Shown piece by piece: positions 37,538 through 47,005 of a stretch of DNA of 64,000 nucleotides (its first letter is position 1; each line of letters opens with the position of its first letter). The stretch is from Rhizobium sp. Leaf371. Lineage in GTDB: Bacteria; Pseudomonadota; Alphaproteobacteria; Rhizobiales; Rhizobiaceae. Under the pieces are notes generated by a model, which was given only the letters and a program-made list of their open reading frames with translations, was not told the origin of the DNA and did not search any database. Location: NCBI RefSeq assembly GCF_001424045.1, contig NZ_LMQB01000028.1, positions 296,259 through 360,258 of the forward strand. Direction: 5' to 3'. Both the position numbers and the translations under genes were made by a program.

Positions 37538-37556
37538 GCCTGAAACGGTAGAAAAG

Positions 37557-37590
37557 GGCCGGGGCGCACCATGCGCCCCGGCCTCTTATT
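37557..37590 (+). other. GC-rich hairpin between glpV and glpK
   Basis: GGCCGGGGCGCA and TGCGCCCCGGCC pair perfectly over 12 bases around CCA, followed by TCTTATT. It lies 19 bases beyond the glpV stop and 50 bases before glpK. It may act as a partial terminator or protect the abundant glpV message. Confidence 0.65.
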
Positions 37591-37639
37591 GCAGGCGACG
37601 GTACAGGCACCTGCAGGGTCGATGGGGAGACGAGGACGA

Positions 37640-39133
37640 ATGAGCGGTTACATCTTGGCGATCGACCAGGGCACGACATCCACCCGATCGATGATCTTCG
37701 ACGCGAACATGACGATTGCCGGGGTTTCGGGCCAGGAATTCCAGCAGTTCTTTCCCGATTCCGGCTGGGTCGAACACGATGCCGACGAGATCTGGGAGAG
37801 CGTGCTCTCGACCAGCCGCAAGGCGATCGAGAAGGCCGGCATTACCGCCGCCGGCATCAAGGCGATCGGCATCACCAATCAGCGCGAGACGATCGTCGTC
37901 TGGGACCGCGAGACCGGCAAGCCCGTCCATCGCGCCATCGTCTGGCAGGACCGCCGCACGGCGCGCTTCTGCGACGACTTGAAGGCGCGCGGGCTTGAGC
38001 CGTTGTTCACGGAAAAGACCGGCCTTCTGATCGATCCCTATTTTTCCGGCACGAAACTCGCCTGGCTGCTCGATACGGTGGAGGGCCTGCGCGCCCGCGC
38101 CGAAAAGGGCGAGGTATGCTTCGGCACCATCGACAGCTGGCTGATCTACAAGCTCACCGGTGGCCGCGTCCATGTGACCGACGCCACCAACGCCTCGCGC
38201 ACGCTGCTCTACGATATCTCCGAGAACCGCTTCGACGACGAGCTTCTAGACATCCTGTCCGTTCCCCGCGCCATGCTGCCGGAGGTGAAGGATTGCGCCG
38301 CCGATTTCGGCATCACCGATCCCGCGATCTTCGGTGCCGAAATTCCGATCCTCGGCGTGGCCGGCGACCAGCAGGCCGCCGTCATCGGCAATGCCTGCTT
38401 CGAGCCCGGCATGCTGAAATCGACCTATGGAACGGGCTGTTTCGCGCTTCTGAACACGGGCGAGGATCGCGTCGTCTCCTCCAACCGCCTCCTGACGACG
38501 ATCGCCTACCGGCTCGACGGCAAGACGACCTATGCGCTGGAAGGCTCCATTTTCATCGCCGGCGCCGCCGTGCAGTGGCTTCGCGACGAGATGGGCTTCA
38601 TCTCGAAGTCCTCGGAGGCCGAGGAACTGGCAAAGACCGCCGACCCGAACCAGCATGTCTACCTCGTGCCGGCCTTCACCGGCCTGGGCGCGCCGCATTG
38701 GGACCCCGATGCCCGTGGCGCCGTCTTCGGGCTCACGCGCGCGACAGGACCCGCCGAATTCGCACGGGCAGCTTTGGAGAGCGTTGCCTACCAGACCCAC
38801 GATCTTCTGGAGGCAATGAAGAAAGACTGGGGCGATAAGGGCGAACGCACCGTGCTGCGGGTCGATGGCGGCATGGTTGCGTCAGACTGGACGATGCAGC
38901 GCCTCGCCGACATTCTCGCGGCCCCCGTCGATCGCCCGGTGATCCTGGAAACGACGATCCTCGGTGCGGCCTGGCTCGCCGGTTCGCGCGCCGGGCTCTG
39001 GCCGGATCGGGCCGGCTTTGCAGAAGCCTGGCAATGCGACCGCCGGTTCAAGCCGGGCGATGACGATGGCGCGCGTCAGGCGGGCATCGACGGGTGGAAA
39101 GACTGCGTCGCGCGCTGCCTGACCCATCGCTGA
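37640..39133 (+). CDS. glpK: Glycerol kinase
   Basis: A 497-residue FGGY-family kinase. It opens [21 protein letters not shown] (nucleotide loop), followed by [16 protein letters not shown] and [14 protein letters not shown] and the ADP-binding [13 protein letters not shown]. Length and motifs match GlpK. It phosphorylates the glycerol brought in by GlpSTPQUV; glpD then oxidises the product. The ATG at 37640 follows GAGGA. It is the last plus-strand gene of the glp operon. Confidence 0.94.
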   Translation: MSGYILAIDQGTTSTRSMIFDANMTIAGVSGQEFQQFFPDSGWVEHDADEIWESVLSTSRKAIEKAGITAAGIKAIGITNQRETIVVWDRETGKPVHRAIVWQDRRTARFCDDLKARGLEPLFTEKTGLLIDPYFSGTKLAWLLDTVEGLRARAEKGEVCFGTIDSWLIYKLTGGRVHVTDATNASRTLLYDISENRFDDELLDILSVPRAMLPEVKDCAADFGITDPAIFGAEIPILGVAGDQQAAVIGNACFEPGMLKSTYGTGCFALLNTGEDRVVSSNRLLTTIAYRLDGKTTYALEGSIFIAGAAVQWLRDEMGFISKSSEAEELAKTADPNQHVYLVPAFTGLGAPHWDPDARGAVFGLTRATGPAEFARAALESVAYQTHDLLEAMKKDWGDKGERTVLRVDGGMVASDWTMQRLADILAAPVDRPVILETTILGAAWLAGSRAGLWPDRAGFAEAWQCDRRFKPGDDDGARQAGIDGWKDCVARCLTHR

Positions 39134-39173
39134 GCGCCACGTGTAGGACGCGCGGAACACCGGGCCTTCCTTG

Positions 39174-40049
39174 TCAGGTGACAGGTTCGGCCAGCGACAG
39201 GCGCTCGGCGATGTAAAGCGCGCGCATGCGTCCCGTGATCGGACCCGGCCGCCCGTTGCCGACCTCTGCGCCGTCGATCGAGACGACCGGCAGGGCGAAG
39301 TTCGTGGCCGACGTCACGAAGGCCTCGCTCGCCTGTTTCGCCTCTTCCGGCGTGAAGGCGCGCTCCTCGACCGGAATGCCGGCCGCGCGTGCCAGCGCGA
39401 CGATGGTCGCGCGGGTGATGCCGGGGAGGATCGCATGCGACAGCGGTCGCGTGACGAGGCGACCCTCGACGGTCACGATATGCGCATTGGCCGAGGTCGC
39501 CTCCGTGACGAAGCCGTCTTCCACCAGCCAGGCATCCTGCGCGCCCTGCCGCAAGGCTTCCATCTTCGCCATGGAGGGGTAAAGCAGCTGCACCGTCTTG
39601 ATATCGCGGCGTGCCCAGCGCTGGTCGGGCACGGTGATCACCTTGATGCCGGTCTGGTTGTAAGGGTTGTCGAGCACGGCTTTCGCCTGCGTAAAGAGCA
39701 CGAGCGTCGGGCTCGCCGTGCCCGGGAACGCGAAGTCGCGATCTGCCGGGCCGCGCGAAATCTGCAGATAGATCAGGCCTTCGTCGAGCGCATTGCGCGC
39801 CACGATTTCGCGGTGGATGGCGAGGAGGTCTTCTGGGGCCATCGGGCAGGCAAGGGCAAGTTCGTCGAGCGAGCGCTGTAGCCGCGCGGCATGGCCGGCA
39901 TAATCGATCAGCTTGCCGCCGATGACGGCGGTCACTTCGTAAACGGCATCGGCAAAGAGAAAGCCGCGGTCGAAGACCGAAACCTTGGCCTCGGCCTCTT
40001 CAAGCCACGCGCCGTCGAGATAGACGATCCTGTTCACGTTCACCTTCAC
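39174..40049 (-). CDS. Class IV PLP aminotransferase, probable D-amino-acid transaminase
   Basis: A 291-residue fold-type IV transaminase. It shows VYLDGAWLEEAEAKVSVFDRGFLFADAVYEV (in parts: FDRGFLFADAVYEV), the PLP Lys in DIKTVQLLYPSMAKMEA and the EDGFVTEATSANAHIV loop. These features fit D-alanine aminotransferase (Dat) better than the branched-chain enzyme, but the distinction is not safe by eye. The start is GTG at 40049 with GGAA upstream. It is convergent with glpK and divergent from the VOC gene. Confidence 0.85.
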   Translation of the reverse strand: MKVNVNRIVYLDGAWLEEAEAKVSVFDRGFLFADAVYEVTAVIGGKLIDYAGHAARLQRSLDELALACPMAPEDLLAIHREIVARNALDEGLIYLQISRGPADRDFAFPGTASPTLVLFTQAKAVLDNPYNQTGIKVITVPDQRWARRDIKTVQLLYPSMAKMEALRQGAQDAWLVEDGFVTEATSANAHIVTVEGRLVTRPLSHAILPGITRATIVALARAAGIPVEERAFTPEEAKQASEAFVTSATNFALPVVSIDGAEVGNGRPGPITGRMRALYIAERLSLAEPVT

Positions 40050-40247
40050 GGTTCCGGTTCCTTGCCGGCGCCGCGTTGATGAAAGGCGCCTGCCGGCAGC
40101 GATGCCTTTGCCGCCCCCTGTCTGTCAAGCCACCGGGCTGTATGGACCCGCACGCATGTTGCCGCCTATGGCGAAGCCGGTCCATATTGCCGATATGCGG
40201 CGCCCGAGTCGCGCGCCGCCCCGATAGACGGACAGGACCGACACCCC

Positions 40248-40661
40248 ATGCGCTCTCTCTTCCATCTCGCCTATCACGTCACCGATCTCGACGCAGCGCG
40301 GCGATTCTACGGCGATGTCCTTGGTTGCGCGGAAGGCCGATCGACGGAGACCTGGGTCGATTTCGACTTCTTCGGCCACCAGATCTCGCTGCATCTCGGC
40401 ACGCCTTTCGCGGTCACGCGCACCGGAAAGGTCGGCGATCACATGGTGATGATGCCGCATCTGGGCGTCGTGTTGGCGCTGGACGATTGGTTCGAACTGG
40501 CAAGCCGCATCGAAAAAGCCGGCATCGCCTTCGACATTCCACCGGTCGTCCGCTTCGAGGGCGAACCGGGCGAGCAGCGCACGATGTTCTTCTTCGACCC
40601 GAGCGGGAACCCGATCGAGGTCAAGGGATTCAAGGATTTCGAGGGCGTTTTCGCTCATTGA
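40248..40661 (+). CDS. VOC-family (glyoxalase fold) protein
   Basis: A 137-residue protein with two beta-alpha-beta-beta-beta modules. The N-terminal metal His is in FHLAYHVTDLDAARRFYGDVLGC and the C-terminal Glu in FFFDPSGNPIEVKGFKD. It could be a dioxygenase, isomerase or lyase of the vicinal oxygen chelate superfamily; the substrate is unknown. It lies 54 bases before the dihydroxyacetone kinase gene on the same strand, and methylglyoxal from triose phosphates would be a natural but unproven link. Confidence 0.85.
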   Translation: MRSLFHLAYHVTDLDAARRFYGDVLGCAEGRSTETWVDFDFFGHQISLHLGTPFAVTRTGKVGDHMVMMPHLGVVLALDDWFELASRIEKAGIAFDIPPVVRFEGEPGEQRTMFFFDPSGNPIEVKGFKDFEGVFAH

Positions 40662-40715
40662 GATGAGCAAGGCCCAGGATACCGGGAAAGCATTTGGCCG
40701 GAGGAGAAGACCTGC

Positions 40716-42425
40716 ATGACGACGATTTACGATCAACCGGAAGAGTTCGCGGCAAGTGCGCTTGAAGGCTATGCCGCCGTCTACGGACGCTTCGTGCGCG
40801 CGGTGAAAGGTGGCGTGGTGCGATCGACGCCGCGCGTCGAGGGCAAGGTGGCGGTCGTCGTCGGCGGGGGATCGGGGCACTACCCCGCTTTTGCCGGCTA
40901 TGTCGGTCCGGGCCTTGCCGATGCGGCGGTCGCGGGCGATGTCTTCGCCTCTCCATCGACCGCCGCCGTGGCGCGTGTCTGCCGTCTGGCGCATCGTGGC
41001 GGTGGCGTCCTTCTCGGCTATGGCAATTATGCCGGCGACGTCCTGAACTTCGGCGCTGCAGCCGAGCGACTGCGGGCCGAGGGTCTGGACGTGCGCGTAC
41101 TCCCCGTCACCGACGACGTGGCAAGCGGCCCGGCCGACGATCATTTGAGCCGCCGCGGGATCGCCGGCGATCTCGTCGTCTTCAAGATTGCCGGTGCGGC
41201 GGCCGAAGAGGGGCGCTCGCTCGACGCCGTCGAGGCCGTGGCAAAGCATGCCAATGCCCGCACCGTATCCTTCGGTGTGGCGTTCGGCGGCTGCACCCTT
41301 CCGGGCTCGGACGAGCCGCTGTTCACGGTGCCGAAGGGCCGGATGGCGCTCGGACTCGGCATTCATGGCGAGCCGGGGATCAGCGAGACCGAGATCCTTC
41401 CGGCCTCGGCCCTGGCCGATCTCCTGACGCATCGGCTTCTAGCGGAGCGGCCAGCCGACTGCACCCGCGTCGCCGCGCTGCTCAACGGTCTCGGCGCCAC
41501 GAAGTATGAGGAGCTTTTCGTTCTCTGGCCCCAGATCGCGGCGCGGCTCACGGCAGCGGGACTGGAGATCGTGCGGCCCGAGGTCGGCGAGTTCGTGACG
41601 AGCCTCGATATGCGTGGTTGCTCGCTGAGCGTGCTCTGGCTCGATGACGACCTCGAACGCCTCTGGTGCGCGCCCTGCGAAACCGCCGTCCTCGTTCGCC
41701 GCGAAGAGCCTGAACTGGCCGAACCGATCCCGGAGGAGGCCGAGGAAATGCTCACCTTCCCGGAAGCATCCGACGCGTCGCGCGAGACCGGGCGCTGCCT
41801 TGCCGGGATCCTCGGGAAAATGGCCGAGGTGCTCCACACGGCGGAGACCGAACTCGGACGGATCGACGCGCAGGCCGGGGACGGCGATCACGGGCAGGGC
41901 ATGGTGCGCGGCGTCACAGCCGCGCGATCCGCCGCAGACGCCGCCGTTGCGGCAGGCGCCGGTGCACACAGCGTGCTCGCCGCTGCCGCAGACGCCTGGG
42001 CCGACCGCGCCGGAGGCACCTCGGGCGTGATCTGGGGCGTGCTGCTGCGTGCCTGGAGCACGGCACTCTCGGACACCGAAGCCCGCGATGAAGCGGCGGT
42101 CGTTGCCGGCGCGCGGCTGGCGCTGACTGCTGTGACGCGGCTCGGCGGCGCGAAGGTCGGCGACAAGACTCTGGTCGATGCCTTCGTGCCCTTCGTCGAT
42201 ACGCTCGAGGCGGCGTTTGCCGAAACACGATCGTTGCCGCGCGCCTGGAACAGCGCCGCAGCCGCCGCGACGACGGCCGCGGAACAAACGCGGGCCCTGA
42301 CCCCCCGCCTCGGCCGGGCGCGTCCCCTTGCCGAGCGCAGCATCGGCCACCGCGATGCCGGTGCGGTTTCGCTGGCGCTCTGCGCCGAGACGGTCGCGAA
42401 GATTTTGGACGGCGGGCAACGCTGA
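40716..42425 (+). CDS. Fused DhaK-DhaL dihydroxyacetone/erythrulose kinase
   Basis: A 569-residue ATP-dependent kinase made of an N-terminal DhaK domain (GGGSGHYPAFAGYVGPG, GNYAGDVLNF, covalent substrate His in LGIHGEPGI) and a C-terminal DhaL domain with the nucleotide loop DAQAGDGDHGQGM and the GGTSGVIWG motif. It phosphorylates dihydroxyacetone or a tetrulose such as L- or D-erythrulose (LerK/DerK types). Being in a glycerol locus, dihydroxyacetone is likely. An AraC regulator is convergent downstream. Confidence 0.88.
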   Translation: MTTIYDQPEEFAASALEGYAAVYGRFVRAVKGGVVRSTPRVEGKVAVVVGGGSGHYPAFAGYVGPGLADAAVAGDVFASPSTAAVARVCRLAHRGGGVLLGYGNYAGDVLNFGAAAERLRAEGLDVRVLPVTDDVASGPADDHLSRRGIAGDLVVFKIAGAAAEEGRSLDAVEAVAKHANARTVSFGVAFGGCTLPGSDEPLFTVPKGRMALGLGIHGEPGISETEILPASALADLLTHRLLAERPADCTRVAALLNGLGATKYEELFVLWPQIAARLTAAGLEIVRPEVGEFVTSLDMRGCSLSVLWLDDDLERLWCAPCETAVLVRREEPELAEPIPEEAEEMLTFPEASDASRETGRCLAGILGKMAEVLHTAETELGRIDAQAGDGDHGQGMVRGVTAARSAADAAVAAGAGAHSVLAAAADAWADRAGGTSGVIWGVLLRAWSTALSDTEARDEAAVVAGARLALTAVTRLGGAKVGDKTLVDAFVPFVDTLEAAFAETRSLPRAWNSAAAAATTAAEQTRALTPRLGRARPLAERSIGHRDAGAVSLALCAETVAKILDGGQR

Positions 42426-42474
42426 GCGGCCGGTCACCGACGTCTGATCGAACGCAGGCCGAACGTTGCGCCGA

Positions 42475-43443
42475 TCAGGCCTCTTGCCGCATCGCGAGAC
42501 TTTGCGCCTCAGACAACCGTGGCTGGCGTTTCGCCACATCCCGAACGTGACTCGGCGGGCTGCCGGTGATGCGCTTGAAGGCGCGACTGAAGGAGGCTTC
42601 CGACTCGTAGCCGAGCCGTTCGGCCACCGCTGCCACGCGCTGGCCCTCGCCAAGCCACTGGTGGGCCTGATGCATGCGCATGCGGGCGACGTAACGGGCA
42701 GGGGTCTCGCCGACCACATCGGCGAAGCGCTGGGCAAAGGCCGAGCGTGAGGCACCCATATGGCGGGCAAGTTCCTCGACGCTCCAGTCATGGGCAGGGT
42801 CGAGATGGATCGCCGCCAGCACCCGGCCGATCTCGGGATTGCGCAAGGCAGCAAGCCAACCGGTCGAATCACCGCAGCCATGCTCTACCCAGGTGCGGAT
42901 CAGGGTCGCCGTGAGAACATCGGCCAGACGCGACAGGATGCCGCCCGCACCGACCCGGTTCATCTCGACCTCGCGCTGCATGGCATCGAGCAGCGGACGA
43001 ATGGACGGCTCGCTTGCCGCGAGATCGCTGGCGCGCATCACGTCCGGCATCAGTTGCAGCAGCGGGTGAAGCGTATCGACATTGAAGCGCATCACGGCAT
43101 AGAAAAGGACATTCCGACTGTCGGAGCCACGGCATTCCAGCTCGACGATGCCGTCGCAAAGCGGTTTGCGGGGCAGGGCGGCCACGGGCGTGGCCGGCAC
43201 GTCGGAGCCACTGGCGATGACATGCGCATCGCCGCGCGGCAGAAGCACGGCATCGCCGGGAAAGAGCTCGCTCCACGCGCCGGAGGGCTCCTGAAAGTAG
43301 GCGGAGCCGGCGGCAAGAAAATGAAACTGGGCGGCATCCCGCTTCGGAAAGGCCGTGGCCCACGGCGCATTCGGCTGGCAACGGCAATAATCGACGCCAT
43401 CGAGGCGAAGCCCTTTTAACATTTCTGTCAGCGGATCGCTCAT
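42475..43443 (-). CDS. AraC-family transcriptional regulator with N-terminal cupin
   Basis: A 322-residue regulator. The N-terminal cupin-type half (PKRDAAQFHFLAAGSAYF, LFPGDAVLLPRGDAHVI) binds a ligand; the C-terminal double helix-turn-helix reads WSVEELARHMGASRSAFAQRF and AVAERLGYESEASFSRAFKR with the family tail. It is divergent from the MFS transporter gene over a 111-base control region, and in such pairs the regulator usually controls the transporter and the following dehydrogenase. Confidence 0.9.
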   Translation of the reverse strand: MSDPLTEMLKGLRLDGVDYCRCQPNAPWATAFPKRDAAQFHFLAAGSAYFQEPSGAWSELFPGDAVLLPRGDAHVIASGSDVPATPVAALPRKPLCDGIVELECRGSDSRNVLFYAVMRFNVDTLHPLLQLMPDVMRASDLAASEPSIRPLLDAMQREVEMNRVGAGGILSRLADVLTATLIRTWVEHGCGDSTGWLAALRNPEIGRVLAAIHLDPAHDWSVEELARHMGASRSAFAQRFADVVGETPARYVARMRMHQAHQWLGEGQRVAAVAERLGYESEASFSRAFKRITGSPPSHVRDVAKRQPRLSEAQSLAMRQEA

Positions 43444-43554
43444 GGTGAGGCGCCTCGTTTTGGACGAATGGTCATGTGTTATGGATTTCCTAGCATAGAT
43501 TCCCCAGCCTGTCGCGCTTAACCATAGGTCATATCCCTCCCGGAGACCTTTCTC

Positions 43555-44766
43555 ATGAACAGTTATATCGAAGACGACATCCCGTCCGTGCCCGAAAGCG
43601 GGGACGTCAAACAGGCGGCATGGGCCGGCGTCGTCTCACTGTCCCTCGGCGTCTTTGCGCTGGTGACGGCCGAATTTCTTCCCGCCAGCCTGCTGACCCC
43701 GATGTCGGTCGATCTCGGTGTTAGTGTCGGCGCCGCGGGACAATCGGTGACGATGACGGCTATCGTCGGTGCGGTTGCCGGACCGGCAGTCGTCATCGGA
43801 ACGAGCCGTTGGGATCGTCGCGCCACGCTGCTCGTTCTCACCGCGCTGCTGATCGTCTCGAGCCTGATGGCGGCCGTTGCCAGCGGCCTTCCGATGCTCC
43901 TGCTGTCGCGCGCCCTTCTCGGCATCGGACTTGGCGGCTTCTGGGCCATGTCGCTGGCGCTCGCCATGCGTCTCGTTCCTGGCCGCCTGATGCCGCGCGC
44001 CATGGCCATCATCATGACCGGCGTGTCGCTGGCCACCGTCTGTGCGGCGCCGCTCGGTGCCTGGATCGGCGAGGCCTATGGCTGGCGAACCGCCTTCGGC
44101 ATCTCCGCCGCACTCGGCGTCGTCGCCATCATCATGCAGGCGGCAAGCCTTCCGGCCATGCCGTCCAAGGGCGTCGCCGGGCTTTCGACGCTGCTCGCTG
44201 TCCTGCGCCGCCCGGCCATCCGCGTCGGGCTGTTGACCGTGCTTCTGGTCGTCGCCGGACATTTCGCTGGCTTTACCTTCATCCGCTACTACCTCGAAAC
44301 CGTTCCGGGCTTCGGCGTGGAAGCCCTGTCGGCGATCCTGCTCGCCTATGGCATCGGCGGATTCCTCGGAAACATCTTCGGTGGCTTCGTCTCGGAGCGG
44401 AATACGTCGCTGTCGATCACGCTTGCCGCAGGCGGTATCGCCGTCACGGCGCTGGTTCTGGCGCTTGCCGGCGCGTCGCCCGTCATCGCCGCCGTCACCA
44501 CCGCGCTCTGGGGCTTTGCCTTCGGCGCCTTGCCGGTCAGCGTGCAGAGCTTTGTGACGCGGGCGGCCGGCGACGAGGCGGAAAGCGCAGGGGCGCTGAT
44601 GCTCAGCACGTTCCAGATCGCGATCTCCAGCGGCGCCGTCCTCGGCGGGCTGCTGGTCGATACCCACGGCGCGACCGCGGTCTTCGGCTTCACCAGCCTC
44701 TCGGCCGTGCTCGGCGCGCTCGTCATCGTCTTTGCCGGACGGGCTCGCCTGCAACAGCCTGCCTGA
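43555..44766 (+). CDS. MFS transporter, drug:proton antiporter type
   Basis: A 403-residue membrane protein with twelve predicted segments. It shows ALVTAEFLPASLLTPMSVDLGVSVGAAGQSVT, the motif A region SRWDRRATLL and ALLGIGLGGFWAMSLALAMRLVP, as in arabinose-efflux/YdhP-like (AraJ) members. It probably exports a small toxic molecule or sugar. It is paired with the divergent AraC gene and followed after 98 bases by an SDR gene. Confidence 0.88.
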   Translation: MNSYIEDDIPSVPESGDVKQAAWAGVVSLSLGVFALVTAEFLPASLLTPMSVDLGVSVGAAGQSVTMTAIVGAVAGPAVVIGTSRWDRRATLLVLTALLIVSSLMAAVASGLPMLLLSRALLGIGLGGFWAMSLALAMRLVPGRLMPRAMAIIMTGVSLATVCAAPLGAWIGEAYGWRTAFGISAALGVVAIIMQAASLPAMPSKGVAGLSTLLAVLRRPAIRVGLLTVLLVVAGHFAGFTFIRYYLETVPGFGVEALSAILLAYGIGGFLGNIFGGFVSERNTSLSITLAAGGIAVTALVLALAGASPVIAAVTTALWGFAFGALPVSVQSFVTRAAGDEAESAGALMLSTFQIAISSGAVLGGLLVDTHGATAVFGFTSLSAVLGALVIVFAGRARLQQPA

Positions 44767-44864
44767 TCTCACGCCGAGGAGCCGAGGCTGAAAAAACCAC
44801 TTCGCCACATGCGGGCGGAGTGGCATAAACCTTGAAAACGCTTCGAAACCGAAAGGCAGACGCC

Positions 44865-45566
44865 ATGACCGACAAGATCGCCATCATCACCGCCGGTGGA
44901 AGCGGCATGGGCGCGGACGCTGCCCGCCGGCTTGCCGCCGATGGGTTCAAGGTCGCCATTCTCTCGTCCTCGGGCAAGGGCGAAGCGCTGGCCACGGAGC
45001 TCGGCGGTCTCGGCGTCACCGGCTCCAACCAGTCGAACGCGGATCTAAAAACGCTGGTCGATCGCACCATGGAGCGCTGGGGCCGCATCGACGTTCTCGT
45101 CAACAGCGCGGGCCACGGACCGCGTGCGCCCGTGGCGGATATCACCGACGAGGACTGGGTGCGCGGCATGGACGTGTATTTCATGAACGTGGTCCGCCCG
45201 GTCCGGCTGGTCGCTCCCATCATGCGGGCGCAGAAATCCGGCGTCGTCATCAACATATCGAGCTTCAGTGCCGTCGAGCCCGATCCGGTCTTCCCGACAT
45301 CCTCCGTCTTCCGCGCCGGTCTTGCCGCCTATACCAAGCTCTTTGCCGACCAGTTCGCGGCCGACAACGTGCGGATGAACAATGTGCTTCCCGGTTTCAT
45401 CGACAGCCTTCCGGAGAAGGAGGTGTTTCGCGACCGCGTTCCCATGGGCCGCTACGGCCGAAGCGAGGAGATCGCCGCGACCGTTTCCTTCCTCGCCTCC
45501 GAGGGGGCGGGCTATATCACCGGCCAGAGCATCCGCGTCGACGGCGGCATCACGCGGTCTCTTTGA
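44865..45566 (+). CDS. SDR-family protein without the canonical Tyr-Lys pair
   Basis: A 233-residue Rossmann protein. The cofactor loop is TAGGSGMGADAARRL and NSAGHGPRAPV is the NAG motif. After the Ser region ISSFSAVEP the expected YxxxK is missing: the aligned residues read TSSVFRAG, with Ser146 and Arg150 in place of Tyr and Lys. C-terminal GRYGRSEEIAATVSFLAS and VDGGITRSL are intact. A subgroup with SSVxRAG is known to me, but without an assigned reaction. ATG 44865 was chosen because the Rossmann strand begins there. Confidence 0.82.
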   Translation: MTDKIAIITAGGSGMGADAARRLAADGFKVAILSSSGKGEALATELGGLGVTGSNQSNADLKTLVDRTMERWGRIDVLVNSAGHGPRAPVADITDEDWVRGMDVYFMNVVRPVRLVAPIMRAQKSGVVINISSFSAVEPDPVFPTSSVFRAGLAAYTKLFADQFAADNVRMNNVLPGFIDSLPEKEVFRDRVPMGRYGRSEEIAATVSFLASEGAGYITGQSIRVDGGITRSL

Positions 45567-45573
45567 GAGCAGC

Positions 45574-46182
45574 CTACCACATCGTCCGGGCGGCGCGGGC
45601 CGCCCATTCGCGATCATAGGTTTCCTTGTCGAAGCTCGCTTTCGCCTGTCTCAACAGCTCGCCTGCGCTCGGCAGCATCGCCGGATCCTGAAAGCGCGCG
45701 GGGTTCCAGAGTTCGGACCGCATCAAGGCGCGGGCGCACTGGAAATAGACCTCGTTGATCTCGACCATGATGACGCTGCGCGGATGCTTGCCATCCATCT
45801 CGAAGCTTTCGAGCAGCTCGGGATCGATCGACACCGCTGCCGTGCCATTGATCCGCATGGTCGTGTTGGAGCCGGGAATGAGGAACATGAGAGCGACGCG
45901 CGGATCGCGCACGATGTTTTGCAGTGAATCGATGCGGTTGTTGCCGCGCCAGTCGGGCAAAAGCACCGTCTTCTCGTCCAGCACCCGCACGACGCTTTGC
46001 GCATCGCCGCGTGGCGAGCAGTCCATGCCCTCGGGGCCGATCGTGGCGAGCGCCAGAAACGGCGAAGCCTCGATCATCGCGCGGTAACCCGGCGTCAGCG
46101 CAACGGTTACCTTCGCGGTGGAGGCTTCGGAGACGCCGTCATAGATTTCGGCAAGCTGTTCGATCGTGCGGATGGTCGTCAT
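45574..46182 (-). CDS. PPOX-class FMN-binding protein (MSMEG_1061 type)
   Basis: A 202-residue split-barrel protein of the pyridoxamine phosphate oxidase superfamily. It shows SPFLALATIGPEGMDCSPRGD, VLLPDWRGNNRIDSLQNI and VALMFLIPGSNTTMRINGTA, typical for FMN binding. The function of this subgroup is unknown. ATG 46182 is preceded by GGAGATTGGGA; a TTG four codons upstream is an alternative. It is convergent with the SDR gene (eight bases apart). Confidence 0.85.
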   Translation of the reverse strand: MTTIRTIEQLAEIYDGVSEASTAKVTVALTPGYRAMIEASPFLALATIGPEGMDCSPRGDAQSVVRVLDEKTVLLPDWRGNNRIDSLQNIVRDPRVALMFLIPGSNTTMRINGTAAVSIDPELLESFEMDGKHPRSVIMVEINEVYFQCARALMRSELWNPARFQDPAMLPSAGELLRQAKASFDKETYDREWAARAARTMW

Positions 46183-46267
46183 GATATGTCCCAATCTCCT
46201 GTCGCCGTCGGTCTATCACCATTTTATGACAGTTTCCGCCCCGTCGGTGCCCCGGTCGATGATCCCG

Positions 46268-46933
46268 TCACTCCGCTGCGTCGTCGATCTGCGGCCATCG
46301 CTCCAGCGCCTTTGCACCGGCGTCCGTCAGCCGATAGACCCCACGCTCGACACGTTCGAACCAGCCATAGACATTGTCCTGAAGAATGGCGGCCGCCTTT
46401 GGCGCCCTCGGCCGCATCTCGACCGGCCGCACGCGGCCGGCGCGGATCGCGGCGGCACAGAGAAGCGCCTGCTGCCGATAGGCGGTCATGATCGGGGCAC
46501 GGGCGCCGCCACCGGCGGTGGGGTCGCCATGGCGCGCGCGATGTTCCTTCACCAATCGCGCCCGGCGCTTCGGATTGGTGCGCGGCATCGGCGAGACGGC
46601 ACTGACGATGACGCTGACGGTGCCGGTATCCGCAACGCCCAGCATGCCGATGCCGAGCCGCCGGCAGAGATCGCGGTAGCGCTTGTCCGCCTCGCGGCCG
46701 CGTCCCCTGGCCGAAACCCGCGCGGCGATCCAGACTTCGTCGCAGGCCGCTGCGCGATCCACGGCCTGGAGGATCAGTTCGAGATTGAAGGTCAGCTTCA
46801 GCTCGCAAACGACCACGATGTCCGGCTCGCCCGCCCGCACGCCGACGAGATCGCAACTCGCGACCTCGCCCTTCACCTCGAAGCCGAAGCTTTCGAGAAA
46901 CGTTTTGACGGGCAGATAGAGCGTGGTTTCCAC
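46268..46933 (-). CDS. DUF2161 family, PD-(D/E)XK nuclease-like protein
   Basis: A 221-residue protein. The N-terminal domain METTLYLPVKTFLESFGFEV then PDIVVVCELKLTFNLELILQA contains a D-x(n)-ELK signature like PD-(D/E)XK nucleases. The C-terminal end (VERGVYRLTDAGAKALERW) resembles a winged helix. DUF2161 is annotated as a putative phosphodiesterase and its role is unknown. It lies 85 bases upstream of the PPOX gene on the same strand. Confidence 0.82.
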   Translation of the reverse strand: METTLYLPVKTFLESFGFEVKGEVASCDLVGVRAGEPDIVVVCELKLTFNLELILQAVDRAAACDEVWIAARVSARGRGREADKRYRDLCRRLGIGMLGVADTGTVSVIVSAVSPMPRTNPKRRARLVKEHRARHGDPTAGGGARAPIMTAYRQQALLCAAAIRAGRVRPVEMRPRAPKAAAILQDNVYGWFERVERGVYRLTDAGAKALERWPQIDDAAE

Positions 46934-47005
46934 GATGGCATTCCGGTGTGACCGCCGGCTTCTAGCGCAGTTCGCCCGAGAGATCGACCCATCGACGCGC
47001 CAGCC

